Source: Lepturacanthus savala (taxonomy: Eukaryota > Chordata > Actinopteri > Scombriformes > Trichiuridae). From it: a DNA stretch of 64,000 bases. Below the pieces are notes generated by a model that saw only the letters and a program-made list of their open reading frames with translations, ran no database searches and was not told the DNA's origin. The first letter of the stretch is position 1, and each line of letters begins with the position of its first letter. A program made the position numbers and the translations under genes. The stretch covers positions 17,281,031-17,345,030 of the forward strand of contig CM060484.1 of the NCBI GenBank assembly GCA_030544235.1, in the 5' to 3' direction. Below, in pieces: positions 10,770 through 23,020 of this stretch.

Positions 10770-10794
10770 ACATGTTGCTGATTATACTTTTTTT

Positions 10795-10880
10795 ATTTTT
10801 ACTTGGACTTTTACTTGTAATGAATTTTTTAAATATACGATTTACTTAGGCAAATGACTTGAATATTTCTTCCAGCACTG
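10795..10880 (-). mobile_element. hAT-like MITE end, inverted
   Basis: Read on the minus strand from 10,880 it begins CAGTGCTGGAAGAAATATTC and continues with the 'CATTACAAGTAAAAGTC' block seen at 7974 in the opposite orientation. Only this end is clear. Confidence 0.5.
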
Positions 10881-11379
10881 GGTAATATACTTATTTACTG
10901 AAAGTTACACCCTGCAGCAACAGCCACTAGTCTGCTTACACGAACAGGCTTGCGTAAAAGGACGTTAACCCCGTCGAGGAGTCGCTTCGCTAGAAGCTTC
11001 AGTTCGGTTAGCCTCATTTGTATAACCCACCGAATAATGTAAATCCTCCCTTCCAGCTCCAGGATGCAGCCTGCAGCAGGAGGAGGGGGGACGCGACTGC
11101 AGCCCGACACCCAGCGACACTAAAAAAACCCTAATTTTATAACATACTCGTCCCAAAAATACAACCTGCGGAAACTGGTAGAAAAACAACTAAGGAGCGT
11201 AAACGCTCCGCAGATATAAACGCCAAAAATAAACCGATGTGAAAACGTAAATTAACGCCAACTTTAGTTTGACATTTCATGTGTACAAAAGAAAGTTTAG
11301 ACAAACATTAATGACAAATTCACTATGTTACATAACGAAACGTGTCGTAGGCGTGCATTTTTTTTTAACCCGGGGACGT

Positions 11380-12060
11380 TTTCCTGTTTGCGACAGAGCA
11401 GACCCCGGCTGTCCCCGTATCCCTCTAGCGGCGCGGACTGCACCGATGCCCGGCGTGTAGCGCTAGGAGACTCCGCAGAGCAACCATGTTTCTTGGTTAC
11501 CGGCCACGGTTGTCAAAAAAAAACAAAACAACGAACCGCGGCCGTCCGTTAAACGCATTAAAAACCTAAGTATCGCAAGTTTAGGCTCGCGTATAATGCG
11601 GACGTTTTCGCGTTTTCGGTGGGGGAAAACGAGTGAGGCGAGCCGTTGGAGGGATAACCGCGGGTAGTCGGTGACTTGAAAGGCACGAGCGGGCCTCCCG
11701 GCTGCTGCAGCCCCGGCATTTTCTCCCGCAAAGAAAGCCTTTGTATTGAGCCTCGGCGAACACTCCTAGCGTCGGCCGCTAAAAGACGCTGAAAACAAGA
11801 CGGTGCACGAGTTCAACTCACCTGGATGTGACACGAAACGAGCGCTACAGAAAGAGTGCGTTCGTCGCTGCGTCGTTTTAGCCGTCGCGGAGATATTTCG
11901 GCGTCCGTCACCGGCTGCACACACGCACCGCCCGAAGCTCTCGCCGTCGAGTCCCCCTCCGACTGCCGGGGCGGACGAGCGTCCTTAAACCCTCCCTGGG
12001 TCCAGCCAAGCATGGACCCTTTTCAAATATGGCATCACCCCCTTTTTTTTACCCGGAAAA
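11380..12060 (-). promoter_or_regulatory. ppp1r26: CpG-island promoter and first exon of ppp1r26
   Basis: This is the most GC- and CpG-rich stretch of the left half, standing out sharply from AT-rich flanks. On the minus strand CATCCAG|GTGAGT gives a good donor after base 11,822, so a non-coding first exon would run from about 11,990-12,050 down to 11,822. There is no TATA box. A CCGGAA (ETS-type) site at 12,053-12,058 and an AAATATGGC (YY1-type) site near 12,025 suit a broadly active promoter. The exact start site and any divergent transcript cannot be seen. Confidence 0.6.
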
Positions 12061-12308
12061 CATGTTCGCTTACGTTTTGTATGACTTTTATCCTAAAAAA
12101 AAACGCAGCGAGACGTTGGAATTATAAAGTGTCAATACGATAATTATTTAAATGAGGCTTTTCTGGCAAAAAAAATAGCCTACCATAACAAACATTTTTT
12201 GCCTAAAGTAGAGTATCCAACAAGACTTATTAGTAACTGTCATGTAAGCCTTCTCATTAAAAAAAGTTTTATCTCCCAGTGGCAGATTATGAATTAGGCA
12301 ACTCCCAG

Positions 12309-12924
12309 CAGTGGTGGAAAGTAACTAAGTACATTTACTCAAGTACTCTATTTAAGTACAGTTTTGAGGTACTTGCATTTACTTGAGTATTTTCATTTGA
12401 TGCTACTTTATACTTTCACGCCACTACACACATTTTGGAGCGAAATGTCAGATAAATTATGTAGGTAGAAAGTACAATATTGTACTCTTCATTAATCTCA
12501 CAACTTTAATTACTTTTCAGATGAAGATTTCATCAAATTATAGTTATAGTTATATAATATTCTGTGATTTCTTCCATAAAATGCGTTATGCACTTTTTTT
12601 GTGAAATGTGCTCTATAAAGTGTATTATTATGAAAAATGTATGATACACATAATATATTATAATGCAGTACTATTACTGCACCTGAAAGTACCTGAAAAT
12701 ACTCTGCATTGATGAAGTACAGCATTCATTCACATACACAAATTCATATACACAATAGCTTTAGTGAAAAATAACTAAGTATATATACTGAAGTACTCAA
12801 CTACAGTTTTGAGATGCTTGTACTTTACTTGAGTATTTGCTACTTTGCTACTTCATACTTTCACTCAACTACATTTCAGAAGGAAATATTGTACTTTTAT
12901 TTATCTGACTTTTCAGATCAAGAT
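12309..12924 (+). mobile_element. hAT-like MITE copies
   Basis: Begins CAGTGGTGGAAAGTAACTAA at 12,309, the terminus of a very common teleost hAT-derived element with its 'TTTACTCAAGTACT...TACTTGAGTATTT' body. A second, partial copy of the same body begins near 12,770. It continues after the SINE that interrupts it. Confidence 0.65.
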
Positions 12925-12937
12925 TTGACATAATATT

Positions 12938-13224
12938 CATTCATCTTCTATACCCGCCTATGCCTCATTAGGGTCGTGGGCCTCTGCATTACAAGCGAGA
13001 GGCAGGGATACACCTCAGACAGTCACCAGCCTATTGTGGGGCCATTCACTCACACCTTGGGGCAATTTAGAGTCCCCAATTAACCTCAGTCAGTTTGTGG
13101 ACTGACCCGGAGAGAGCCTACACAGACACAGGGAGAACATGCAAACTCCAGACCAAGGAGGTCTTGAACCTGCAACCTTCTTGCTGTGAGGCAACAGCAC
13201 TAAGCTCTGCTCCACTGTGTAGCC
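12938..13224 (-). mobile_element. tRNA-derived SINE, minus strand, with target duplication
   Basis: Same family as 54,893-55,257, in opposite orientation. The B box (GGTTCAAGACC on minus) is intact at 13,160-13,170; the A-box region is degenerate. It ends in a short ATGA/ATTC-type tail. Flanks 12,925-12,937 and 13,225-13,237 match as TTGACATAAyATT, a 13-bp target duplication with one mismatch. It was therefore inserted into the surrounding hAT-derived DNA. Confidence 0.8.
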
Positions 13225-13291
13225 TTGACATAACATTATATATTTTTTAAATATTATATTGTTTCTTTTACTATGTTTTGCACTTTGGCAG

Positions 13292-13409
<118 letters not shown>

Positions 13410-13559
13410 TGGGAGTGGCTACTGCTTCAGTTCAGCCACATGAGGCCCAATGATCCAATGATGACGACTCCTGATGTGACTCATCAAGGCCCCCCCTGAT
13501 TCTTCTGATAATTTCTTCATCTCACAAACTGATAATTCATCATCAGATGCATGCCTGTC

Positions 13560-13895
<336 letters not shown>

Positions 13896-13969
13896 GCAAT
13901 ACTATTGCTATGGATCTACCCAAAATCCTTGAAAATACTCCACATGGATGTTCAACATTCATTTACATA

Positions 13970-14110
13970 CATAAATGCAGTGGAAAGTAACAAAATACAT
14001 TTACTCAAGAATTGTAGCCTACTAAAGTACAGTTTTGAGCTACTTAATGCTAATTTATGCTTCCACTCTACTACTACCCTTTCAAAGGAAAATATAGCTG
14101 TAGACTATTG
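13970..14110 (+). mobile_element. hAT-like MITE fragment
   Basis: 'GCAGTGGAAAGTAACAAAATACATTTACTC...' (in part) followed by '..AAGTACAGTTTTGAG.TACTT' repeats the 12,309 family. It is a partial copy. Confidence 0.55.
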
Positions 14111-15904
14111 TCATATAATGTGGTGTTAGATCTTTTTATCAAGCCCGAATCTATGGTGTATGATGTCATCTCACAGACTTTCAGTTGTTGCTGTTACTAT
14201 GGCAGTTTTGACGCAGTTGAACAGGCGGCACTAATAGGCACTAAAACATTAAAGTAGAATACCCAAACTAACAGAAAAATTGTACTGAAATCAATACCTC
14301 TTTTATTTAATAAGTAGAATAAAATAAAAATATTGTATCTATTTGTTCTCAACCTCATGCTTTCATCAGGATGGGGAAGGATTTTTGCACATTTCTCTGC
14401 AAAGGGAACAGTCCCATGGAAAGACATTGTGTAGTGCATGTATAAATAATAAATAAATTAATTAATCTAATCTATCTATCTTTCTGTAGTATTACTATGC
14501 TGTATGTCAGGTAGGTTATCAGTTACTATTAAATAGAACAATGTGTCTTATTTTATTTAAATTATTGTGAGGAAATACAACTTTAATGTTAATTTTAACA
14601 TTAAACAATCAAATCAGACATCACTTTGATATGCTGACTTTATCAAGTATGTGTTTAACAGCAATTTGCAATTTTAATAAATGGCTAAAACATGATTGAA
14701 TGTGTCTCACTTGCTTGATAAAGATATGAAATTGAAACAAAGATGTAAAACAAAAATGGCACAGAAGTTTATTTCCTTTGTGTGTCAATTTTATTTTGTT
14801 TTATTTTGCTTCTGCCGGCTGTTACAATTTAACTCATTTAACAGTTGAATGAATTTCTAACCATTTTTTTTAAATCATTTTTTGAGCTGCTGCTGTTCAC
14901 TCTGGAGGAAAAGCTGAGTGTGAGCTGACAGCAGACTGGGTGTTACATCCATATTCACTGGAACACTTCAGCAACCTGCTTTCTGAGGAACATCTGACAT
15001 CTAAAATTACACCGTGTTCTGGGAGAAATTTCACTCTCAGCGACGTTGGGTTAATTTTGTCAGACATGATGTAATGATCAGTGCACACAAGGAAAAAAAG
15101 TGGAAAACATCTGAGTTAAAAATGCAATTGTCTTTAAATACCACAATTTGCCCTGAGGGTGGCGCCAGAGGGAAAGCAACGTTACTGAGATTTAACAGAG
15201 CACGATTATGGTGGGGTTGGTGCTATGCTTGTTAGTTTTGAAAAAAAAAATGAATACTCTTCTTTGCAGCTTTGACACACACATTCACAGATTCTGCAGC
15301 AGTAACTACAGTACAGCCACCTGTCCATTCACACTGAGTGTACTGTCTCATTCATCTACTGTTTATATACAGCGATTCTAATTCTAGACAGTTTGGGTGT
15401 GTCTGGAAGGATGATCCTGTGTACAAAGACAATTGTGTTGCTACACAGCAGTAGTTTATACTATGTATGTTACTCCAGAAACAACTCATTAACAATAAAA
15501 TGTAGAATGTTGGATAAATCAGTAGATTAATCATGATCTCACTATGGCTGTTTCCAGATAAACACTAATGTCATTGTTAATTTCACAATTTTATAAGTAA
15601 ATCCATCATAAACTGTTTTGCAAACTGTTTTACAGACTCTAGAATGTCAGACTTTCAACAAATCTTAATAAAGGCTTAATCACCATTTTTATTAGAATGA
15701 GAAGGATACAAAGCATCCAGTTCAGAGCTTTTTTCAAAAGGTACCTAAACAGTATACATCACCTCACCCTCATCTGATGGGTTTCTCTGTGTGTGATTAG
15801 AAAAGAGAAAGTGATTACTACTAAGGTAGATATTTATACATAGTTTCTTCATATATTCCAGTGAAATCTGTAAGCATTTTGATAGATGCATAGGTTGTAT
15901 CGAT
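14111..15904. other. intergenic, no feature recognised
   Basis: AT-rich spacer with only short open frames that resemble nothing known. I see no strong repeat or RNA gene. Confidence 0.4.
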
Positions 15905-16290
15905 GAAGACAAACTTGTCCATGCCTTTATCCTCTCCAGACTGGACTATTGCATTGTCCTCCACAGGGATCCCTTGCTGGACAGGACATTCAGAACCAGG
16001 CGCTGCCTAGATTCTCTTTTCCTTGCATTGGCTCCTTGCATGGAGTGACTAAGAAAGTCCTGCTACTCGCATACAAATCCATCGACGGACACGCGACTCC
16101 CTGTCTACCTCCTGGAACGGATCACTCCAAAAACCTCCATCCACATCCTTAGATCTGCCAGCAGCTCGCTCCTCCAGGCCCCCTACTAAGCTCTGCACCA
16201 TGGGGGACTGAGCCTTCTGCTCTGCTGCATTACGCTGGTGGAACAGCTTTCCCAAAGATCTTAGGGCAGCACAGACCACAGTTCTTTTTT
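15905..16290 (+). pseudogene. LINE reverse-transcriptase C-terminal fragment
   Basis: Across shifted frames one reads 'AFILSRLDYC' and then 'KVLLLAYKSIDG', the conserved stretch between the reverse-transcriptase thumb and C-terminus of teleost non-LTR retrotransposons. The remaining sequence is riddled with frameshifts. It is followed by a T run at about 16,286-16,299. It is a dead, 5'-truncated copy. Confidence 0.65.
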
Positions 16291-16621
16291 TTTTTTTTCC
16301 ACAACCTTTCTGGCTGTGGACTATGCTAAACTACTGATCTGTTCACATGAATAAACCACTAATCAAGTGATCTAGCTTAAGTATAGCTTAATGACTTTCA
16401 ATTCATATCAATATAAGGGAATGAGTGGGTTAAGTAGGTTACATTTTGGGTTAGGTTTTTCACCAACCTAATTTTCAACATGCAGGATCCATTTTCCCCC
16501 ATAATGAGCCAGGTGGAACTGGGAATGGGAAACCTTCTTGGAGGGATTGCTAAAAAGAGGTCTGTGACTCAGGCGAAATGTGCAAATTGCAATTAGGCTA
16601 ATAATCCTCAGCTTACACTTT

Positions 16622-17060
16622 AAAGGTCCCATATCACAGAAAGTGAGATTTTAATTGCTTTTTGATTATAAGAAGGTCGGGGTGTTATAGAAATGCCATG
16701 TTTTAAAATGCTCAATCCACAGTAATGCAGGCAGGAGTAATGTACATAGCCTGAATTAAAAAACTATGCCTTAAAATGAGCTGTCTTCTGCAAAGTTGTG
16801 ATGTAAGATCTATACAGACACTAAAACACTAAAGTGGACCCCCCACCCGCAAAAACAAAAATCACCATTCAAGTCAGTCAATTAGGAAAGAGGCTCATTA
16901 ATGAGACAAACAAAAAACAACCTGTTATTTCAAGAGCTCCAGAGTGAAGCTTGAGGGGGGGAAATGTAAAAGCATATTGAGCTAATTTGTTGGTACTTAA
17001 TACCACTTATATACCTTGTTAGGGATATTAAACCCGGAAAAGGTACTATATGAAACCTTT
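16622..17060 (+). mobile_element. teleost MITE, 'AAAGGTCCCATAT' family
   Basis: Starts AAAGGTCCCATATCACAGAA and ends with the inverted-repeat-like AAAAGGTACTATATGAAACC. The right part (CTCCAGAGTGAAGCTTGAGG..., GGAAATGT.AAA.CATATTGAG) recurs at about 37,012-37,140. It is a nonautonomous DNA element with no coding capacity. Confidence 0.55.
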
Positions 17061-20000
17061 ACTGTTTGATTTTGGCTTAAATTGCATTTGTATCTTAATT
17101 CCCGGTTTCAATAAGGAAATTAATCTGACTATGACTACGATAGTAGTAAAAGAAAATGTTCATTTTCTCTGTAAAATAAATAAATAAAAGGAAAACATTT
17201 TAATGCTCACATTGTGTTTTTCTTGTACAGACGAAGTCAATGTGCCCACTGAGACTGTTTGGTGTTACCACTAGAACGTTCCAGAGCCCAAACTGTAACT
17301 GTACTACTGTGTGTAGATACCGTTTGAGATCAGCTCCTCTGAGAGATAGAAAAGAACATTCTTCCTTTATTTTTTAACCTCTTATTCACGCCAACAACGA
17401 AATTTCTCTCACACCAGTATCCACTGAGTGGTTTGAGTTGCACCAATGATAATGTGACTAAACTGTTACAGCTCTATTTTAAAACGGCAGCACTAAAACA
17501 CGCCGGTATTACCGTGACCTTGAGATGCACTTTGCTGGGTGATTTGGCGTTTTCATTTACATGCAAATGAAAAAACGGTGGGCCAGTTGTTTTGGTGATA
17601 ATTGAGTCAGACGTTGCAGCGAGAACAGGCGTCGGAGGACCACTTCACTCATTTGTTAATAAATAAAAGGCATGATGGGAATACAAAGCAGACTCACTCG
17701 CTCTTCCTGTCTCTCCTGCCGCTTCTTTTCCAAAATAACACTGTCAGCTGTGGAAGCTCAGCCGTGCAGGAGGAAAAGCACCAAAGAGGGGAAAAAAGGA
17801 CTTCAGCACCATGGACAGCAAATCTCCACATACGGAAAAGAAGGAACATTATGCTTGAGGAACTTTAACATTTGCAAAATATTATTTTTCAAAGTTATGT
17901 AGCTTGTAGTCTCATCATAATTATCATTTTAATTTACAGAATTCTATATTTATTGTACATGTCACATTTATTTTTTGGCACCTTCATATAGAGTATTTCA
18001 TACACTTCATGTTATAGCACAGTTCATATTCCATTTTGGGTTTTATATCTCATTTTAAACTATTATTCTATTCTCTAAACAGATTCACAATGGTTTTTTT
18101 TTTAATGTTACATACTTTATATGTTTGCATACATGGCTATTGAAACTACTTCAGATTCTGAGCTCATCATTTAGTCCTCTACCCAAAAAATGGCAGTTTT
18201 TATGCTAAAAAAACTGCTACAGTTTTCTGGACAGGCCATAAATTAAACCGAAGTTGCCATTAATCTACAAACTACATTAATTACATTTTCAGCCACGTTT
18301 GTGTGTGCTCATTATCCAGTGAGCCTGAGGGTGCTCATCAAAGCTGGAATGGATCACATGAAGCCTATAATTTGGTGAAATTTAAAGAGAAAAAGATGAA
18401 GCAAGTAGAAAACAGAACATGTGCCAACCCTCCACAAAGTTCAAACAAGATTGACAAAAGACTGATGAGAAAACTACCTGTACCGAGGCTAATTCACCTC
18501 ACTGGACTTGTGGGAACATGAAATTGTATTTAAAATAAAGCAAATGACGTGGTCCATGGGCAGAAGTGACATGTGGTTACAAACACAGCTGCTATATTGA
18601 GGGAAAAAAATTAACCAAAACAGGGATTAATCTTGAGAAGCATCTGCTGTGATCTCCATGGTGCATGATTTATCACGTCCAGCATAAACGGATTGTGACT
18701 TGATTTGATTAGGGCTTATGACTAAATCCAGGTTAATTTATGACACTTTACCTTTAATTAATTTTTATGAAACATAAATGTCGCCAAAAGACATATCCCA
18801 CTGACTGCTAAACTAAAATGATGACCACATTTAACAACAATTAAAGTTATTGTCCATCCCTTTATAACTACATTACGTTATTGAGTGTATTCTTTCACCA
18901 CCAGGTGGTAGCGTAGACCTGTGTGAGAAAACAGACAAAGTACTTCCTCAATCATGAGTTTTTCCAAACAGGCAGGGAATAAGCACAATTTTAAATGTGC
19001 ACAGCATGAGGATAGATCAAGGGAAATTCGATTTAAATATTTAACCTACGAAGCTATATAATGTATATTTGATTAGAGCCACTGTAAATCTGCCATCTCT
19101 CATAATGCACTGGGTTGAAACGCTACAAATTGACTCAATTCCAATCACCTATACATACCAATCATTATGACAACAGTCAGGATGAGAGTGTGGGGCATTG
19201 ACAACACATGGTCCTCGGACATTTAGTCACATAAACCAGTAAAAAGGACCACGCACCTCATTTGGCGGTGCGAATCACATCATCAAGCTGCTCAATCAGC
19301 ATCTGCAGTGATCATAAACATTTCATAATGGAAACCTTCCCACCCTTGGCACTTATTTATTTTATTTTTTTTTTGCAAAACCCCTAATGTGAAGTTTCGG
19401 ATTTCTCATTCAGCATTTGCCATAACTCCTGCGGTGTTGCTCGCTGTAGAGGGCAGCAGAGATCCACTGTGTAGCTTCATCCTTTTTTTTTTGACATTGC
19501 AGCATTTGTAGTATTCAAATGAGAGAAAAGGTACACCGCAAAGTTCAATCTTAATTTGTCTGTTCTTATTCTGCATCACCTCCTTAGAGGAGCTTGACAA
19601 CCTGATATGACGGCTGATGTTTATTAACCAAAATGAAACTGATCCAGAGCTCCAAATGCCACTTGGCAGGGCCATTATTTTTCCTAATGCACCTGTCAAA
19701 CACCAAAAGTGTACACGTCTAGCTGGAACGTGTGCGCATGTGATTTCAGAGCTGGTGGTCTGGAAAAAGGAAGGCAGACACGCGTGTTTACCGATATATA
19801 CCCGTCTAGGCGAAGCTAGAGCTTCTACTTGTTTCTAGCTAGGTTGCAGCGCCTTCATTCACCCAATACAACCGACAGTAATCATAAAACAGGCACAGAA
19901 GCGATATCACAGTTTATACAGTACATATGAGAATGAACAGCACTGCAGCAGGAAGAAGTGACAGGACATATATGTGCGAACATAAAGATGCTTTCGAAAA

Positions 20001-20688
20001 AAAAGAGCTTTTAAGAGGAGGATTTACAATGAGATGCAAAAAGGCTTGAAGATGGTGTTCAGAGAGAAAGCCAAGACCCCAACTGTGCCCCCACTCCCAC
20101 TCAGCACACATGCACATATGCAGGTCTACCCACACACAAACAGAGTGGGCTACAGTTAAAAAAACAGAGGCAGCATATTTGAGCCAGTAATAATTCCTAC
20201 AATATATATGAAATCGAGGCCCTGGACGCACTCTGACCCTTCTTTTCGGCAACGTTTCAATACTGTTCCTCATGGACATGGATCCTTGAAGACGATGAAA
20301 AGGCTATGCACACCAGCTGGACAGCCGTCTGACAACTCTGTGGAATTTCCCAAAAACTTCATGCTTCTGGGTTCATCAACAGGACTGTCACAGTGAACAG
20401 AGTGAGAGGCAGGCTGTTTTTTTTTTCCTCAGAAAGGCAGGGATGTGCACACTGTCGGAAAAACACTGCGGATGCACCACACGGCGTCACAGCCATGCGC
20501 AAAGTCTCGTTTCACGAGAACTCCATCTTGGCGAAATGCAAGAAGATGGAAAGGGTTGAAAGCTTTCACTATAGAACCTGGTATTGAGAGACATCTGCTT
20601 CAGGGCCCTGCAAAGCTGTTGTCATGTATAGAAAAGCACAAATGCCTCAATAGCTTCCCGATTTATTCTGAAATGGTTGTTGTCTAAA
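17061..20688. other. intergenic, no gene recognised
   Basis: No protein or RNA gene recognised. The stretch near 19,190-19,330 is free of simple repeats and has mixed composition (CATCATCAAGCTGCTCAATC and following), so it may be a conserved non-coding element. That is a guess needing alignment. Confidence 0.35.
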
Positions 20689-20995
20689 GGTGCTTTCACA
20701 CCAACAGCACCAAACGGTCGACTGGAACCAAAGGTCATCTTCGGGTGCACTAAATCAAGCAGACCTAGTTGTCAAAAAAGAGGTGGTCTCGATCCATTTG
20801 ACTCGGCAGCAAATGACAAATTCTGGTGCGGTTCCTCTGGTTAAAACACAAACTCTGGCCCGAACTACTATTCGAGAAACGTAACGGGAGGGGCTGCTAA
20901 TTAATTCTTTTTTCTGTTTGTTTGAAGTTAAACATCGATGAAATGTCAGTTGGACCAAATTTGGTTCATTTGCAGCTGTGAAAGTGGACCACTCT
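20689..20995 (+). mobile_element. teleost MITE, 'GTGCTTTCACACC' family
   Basis: It starts GGTGCTTTCACACCAACAGC and runs to 'GCAGCTGTGAAAGTGGACC', giving TTTCACA/TGTGAAA inverted termini. The interior has the 'GGTTC..' blocks typical of a widespread nonautonomous fish DNA transposon. No coding. Confidence 0.5.
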
Positions 20996-22799
20996 GGAGT
21001 CTATATGTTACATAGTAAAAATTGCAAAAATTCCTGCATTCATGTGGACTACGCCTCAGCGAATGATTTCAATACAGCAGCTCTGAACCCACTGAGAACA
21101 GTGAAATTGTGCAAATTCTGTAAGCGAGATCGACCCCAAAAACGTAACAGGTCTGTCCTCAGCCAATTAATCACCCTGCCACCAAGTTTCACAAAAATCA
21201 GCCCAGTAGTTGTTGTTTTTTTTTTTTTTTCCAAGAATCCTGTTCACGGGGTAAACAAAGAGAAAGACAAATGGCACTGGAAACAAAACCTTCCCTGGCA
21301 AAGGCAGCTAATGAGGGAATAGAGCACAGGTGAGGAGAGGCACGGGGAGCAGGGCAGGGCTAACGAGGTTGGCACGTGGCAGGTGTGGAGGGAAAAGCAG
21401 GCTGAGGAAGGAGCACGAGAGGGAGACTGTGTAAACACGTCCAACCTCCACACAACAGATCCACACAGGACTGTGACAGACTGATGACAGCGGATAAACA
21501 ACATCAAACTCACAACAATTATTAAATATCTAGACCGAGAAAGCAAACATCCAGCATTCAGTAAAATACTGAATCTTGTCCCCATTCATTCTGTTGATAT
21601 AAAGATAAATAATCAATATAAATAAGACAAAATAGTGGCTGAATATAAATATTGAAAGTACCTAAAGATCATCTAAACTGTGTCAATTATATTGTTTTAT
21701 GATTGATTAGCATCCTGGCAGGTTATTTCCCCTCCCCTGGGTTGATCTATTCTGGGAGTGAATAACAAACAATGACCTAGCCTGTCAGGTTTGACATGTA
21801 GGATGATTCACTGATCTTTGATATCTTATTAATGGGAATATGCACCACACAGAGGTTGAAGGAAGCTGATGGCATAGCTGTAGTATCACGCTTTGGATGA
21901 AAAGGAAAACTGTCAAATCGAGATTTTTTCTTTTCTTCCGAGATTTATTTATCGCATATATTAGCTAAACAGATGGATGTTACGTAAGTAATATTTTTCT
22001 TTTCAACCCTGCCCTCGGCATCCCGCCGACATGAGTATAAAAGTAAAATCTGCACAGAAAAACACATATTTGTGTATTTGTGTTTTTGCACCATAATACA
22101 TAGATAGAACAAAACCTAACAAAACAAGTTAATCATGCAGATAGTGCTGGAGACGTTAAACAAAAAAGAAAAAAAGGGCTTATTCATGGAAACCTCCCCC
22201 AAAATGAAGATAAAATAACTGTAAATAATGATAATAATATTAGTAGTAATAATAATAATAATCATCATAATGATAAAGAACTCAAAACTTGACCAGAATG
22301 GTTGTATAGAAATTAGCAGCAGATATTAATATAATAGAGAATTATTAGAATTAGGGGCAGTTACTCAAAAAAAAATAGAAAAGGACTCTCTATAGAGCTT
22401 GTTCACTCACTTTGAGTAGAGTAACTAATTTGTTCAATTTCAAACCAAGTACAATGTCTCATATGTCTCTTTAGGTGAAATCATTAAAAAAATGTAGTTA
22501 TGTTTTTTTCTTCATTTTACAGTTCTGAGACATTCTACAGAGCAACCTCAGACGCGTCTGTCAAAATCCCAATGTAATCACGACAGGAAATCTGCTTAAT
22601 TCAGCTCAGCGTTTGTGCCGTGTTTAATTTGCACTTGTATCCCACTCGAGGGAAAGTAGCGTTTCTCAGCATGTTTGCTAATGACCAACAAGTGAACACA
22701 AGTGTTTGTCCTCATGCGTTCCTCTCTGTCCCTTTGCAGAGTTCTCCTGCTCTCACTGTGGTATGCATGTCCTTGCTTTTTTCACAGGAGTCAGACCAT
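20996..22799. other. intergenic, no gene recognised
   Basis: Holds a T run at about 21,216-21,229 and a degenerate (AAT)n stretch at about 22,225-22,265. Open frames are short and unremarkable. Confidence 0.4.
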
Positions 22800-23020
22800 T
22801 GTGACGCGACGTGGAGGCCATGTCGCAAAAGCACTTTTCCTTCTCGACCTCAGAGACAACGTTTAACAACAGCGGCGGCCCACGTGCTGCCGTCCTCGCT
22901 TTTTGTCCATTTCGCGGCACGAAACGTCATTGGATGGCGGAAGGTGAAGTAAGGGACTGTGATTGTCTGGTGCAGCAACGTGTGGGAGGAGTTGGACTAC
23001 GGAGGAGGTTAGCCTGACAT
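22800..23020. other. isolated CpG-rich patch
   Basis: CpG dinucleotides are dense here (GACGCGACG, GCGGCGGCC, CACGTG, TTCGCGGCACGAAACGTC) compared with flanks. No known protein frame is present. It could be an unannotated promoter, an enhancer or decayed mobile DNA. Confidence 0.4.

Larger units (their letters stand above)
6426..11821 (-). other. ppp1r26: ppp1r26 5' UTR intron (about 5.4 kb)
   Basis: Bounded by an acceptor at 6427/6426 and a GTGAGT donor beginning at 11,821. It contains no recognisable coding exon. It holds a 15-bp hairpin, two hAT-like MITE ends, an (AT)n tract within an inverted repeat, a T run and a Tc1-like MITE. Small extra non-coding exons cannot be excluded. The part from 11,380 to 11,821 is CpG-rich and belongs to the promoter region. 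Confidence 0.55.

Noticed and set aside
7974..10880. A single 2.9-kb hAT transposon bounded by the inverted CAGTGgTGGAAG ends
   Set aside because: The 8-bp flanks do not match, no transposase is visible, and the ends look like two separate MITEs.
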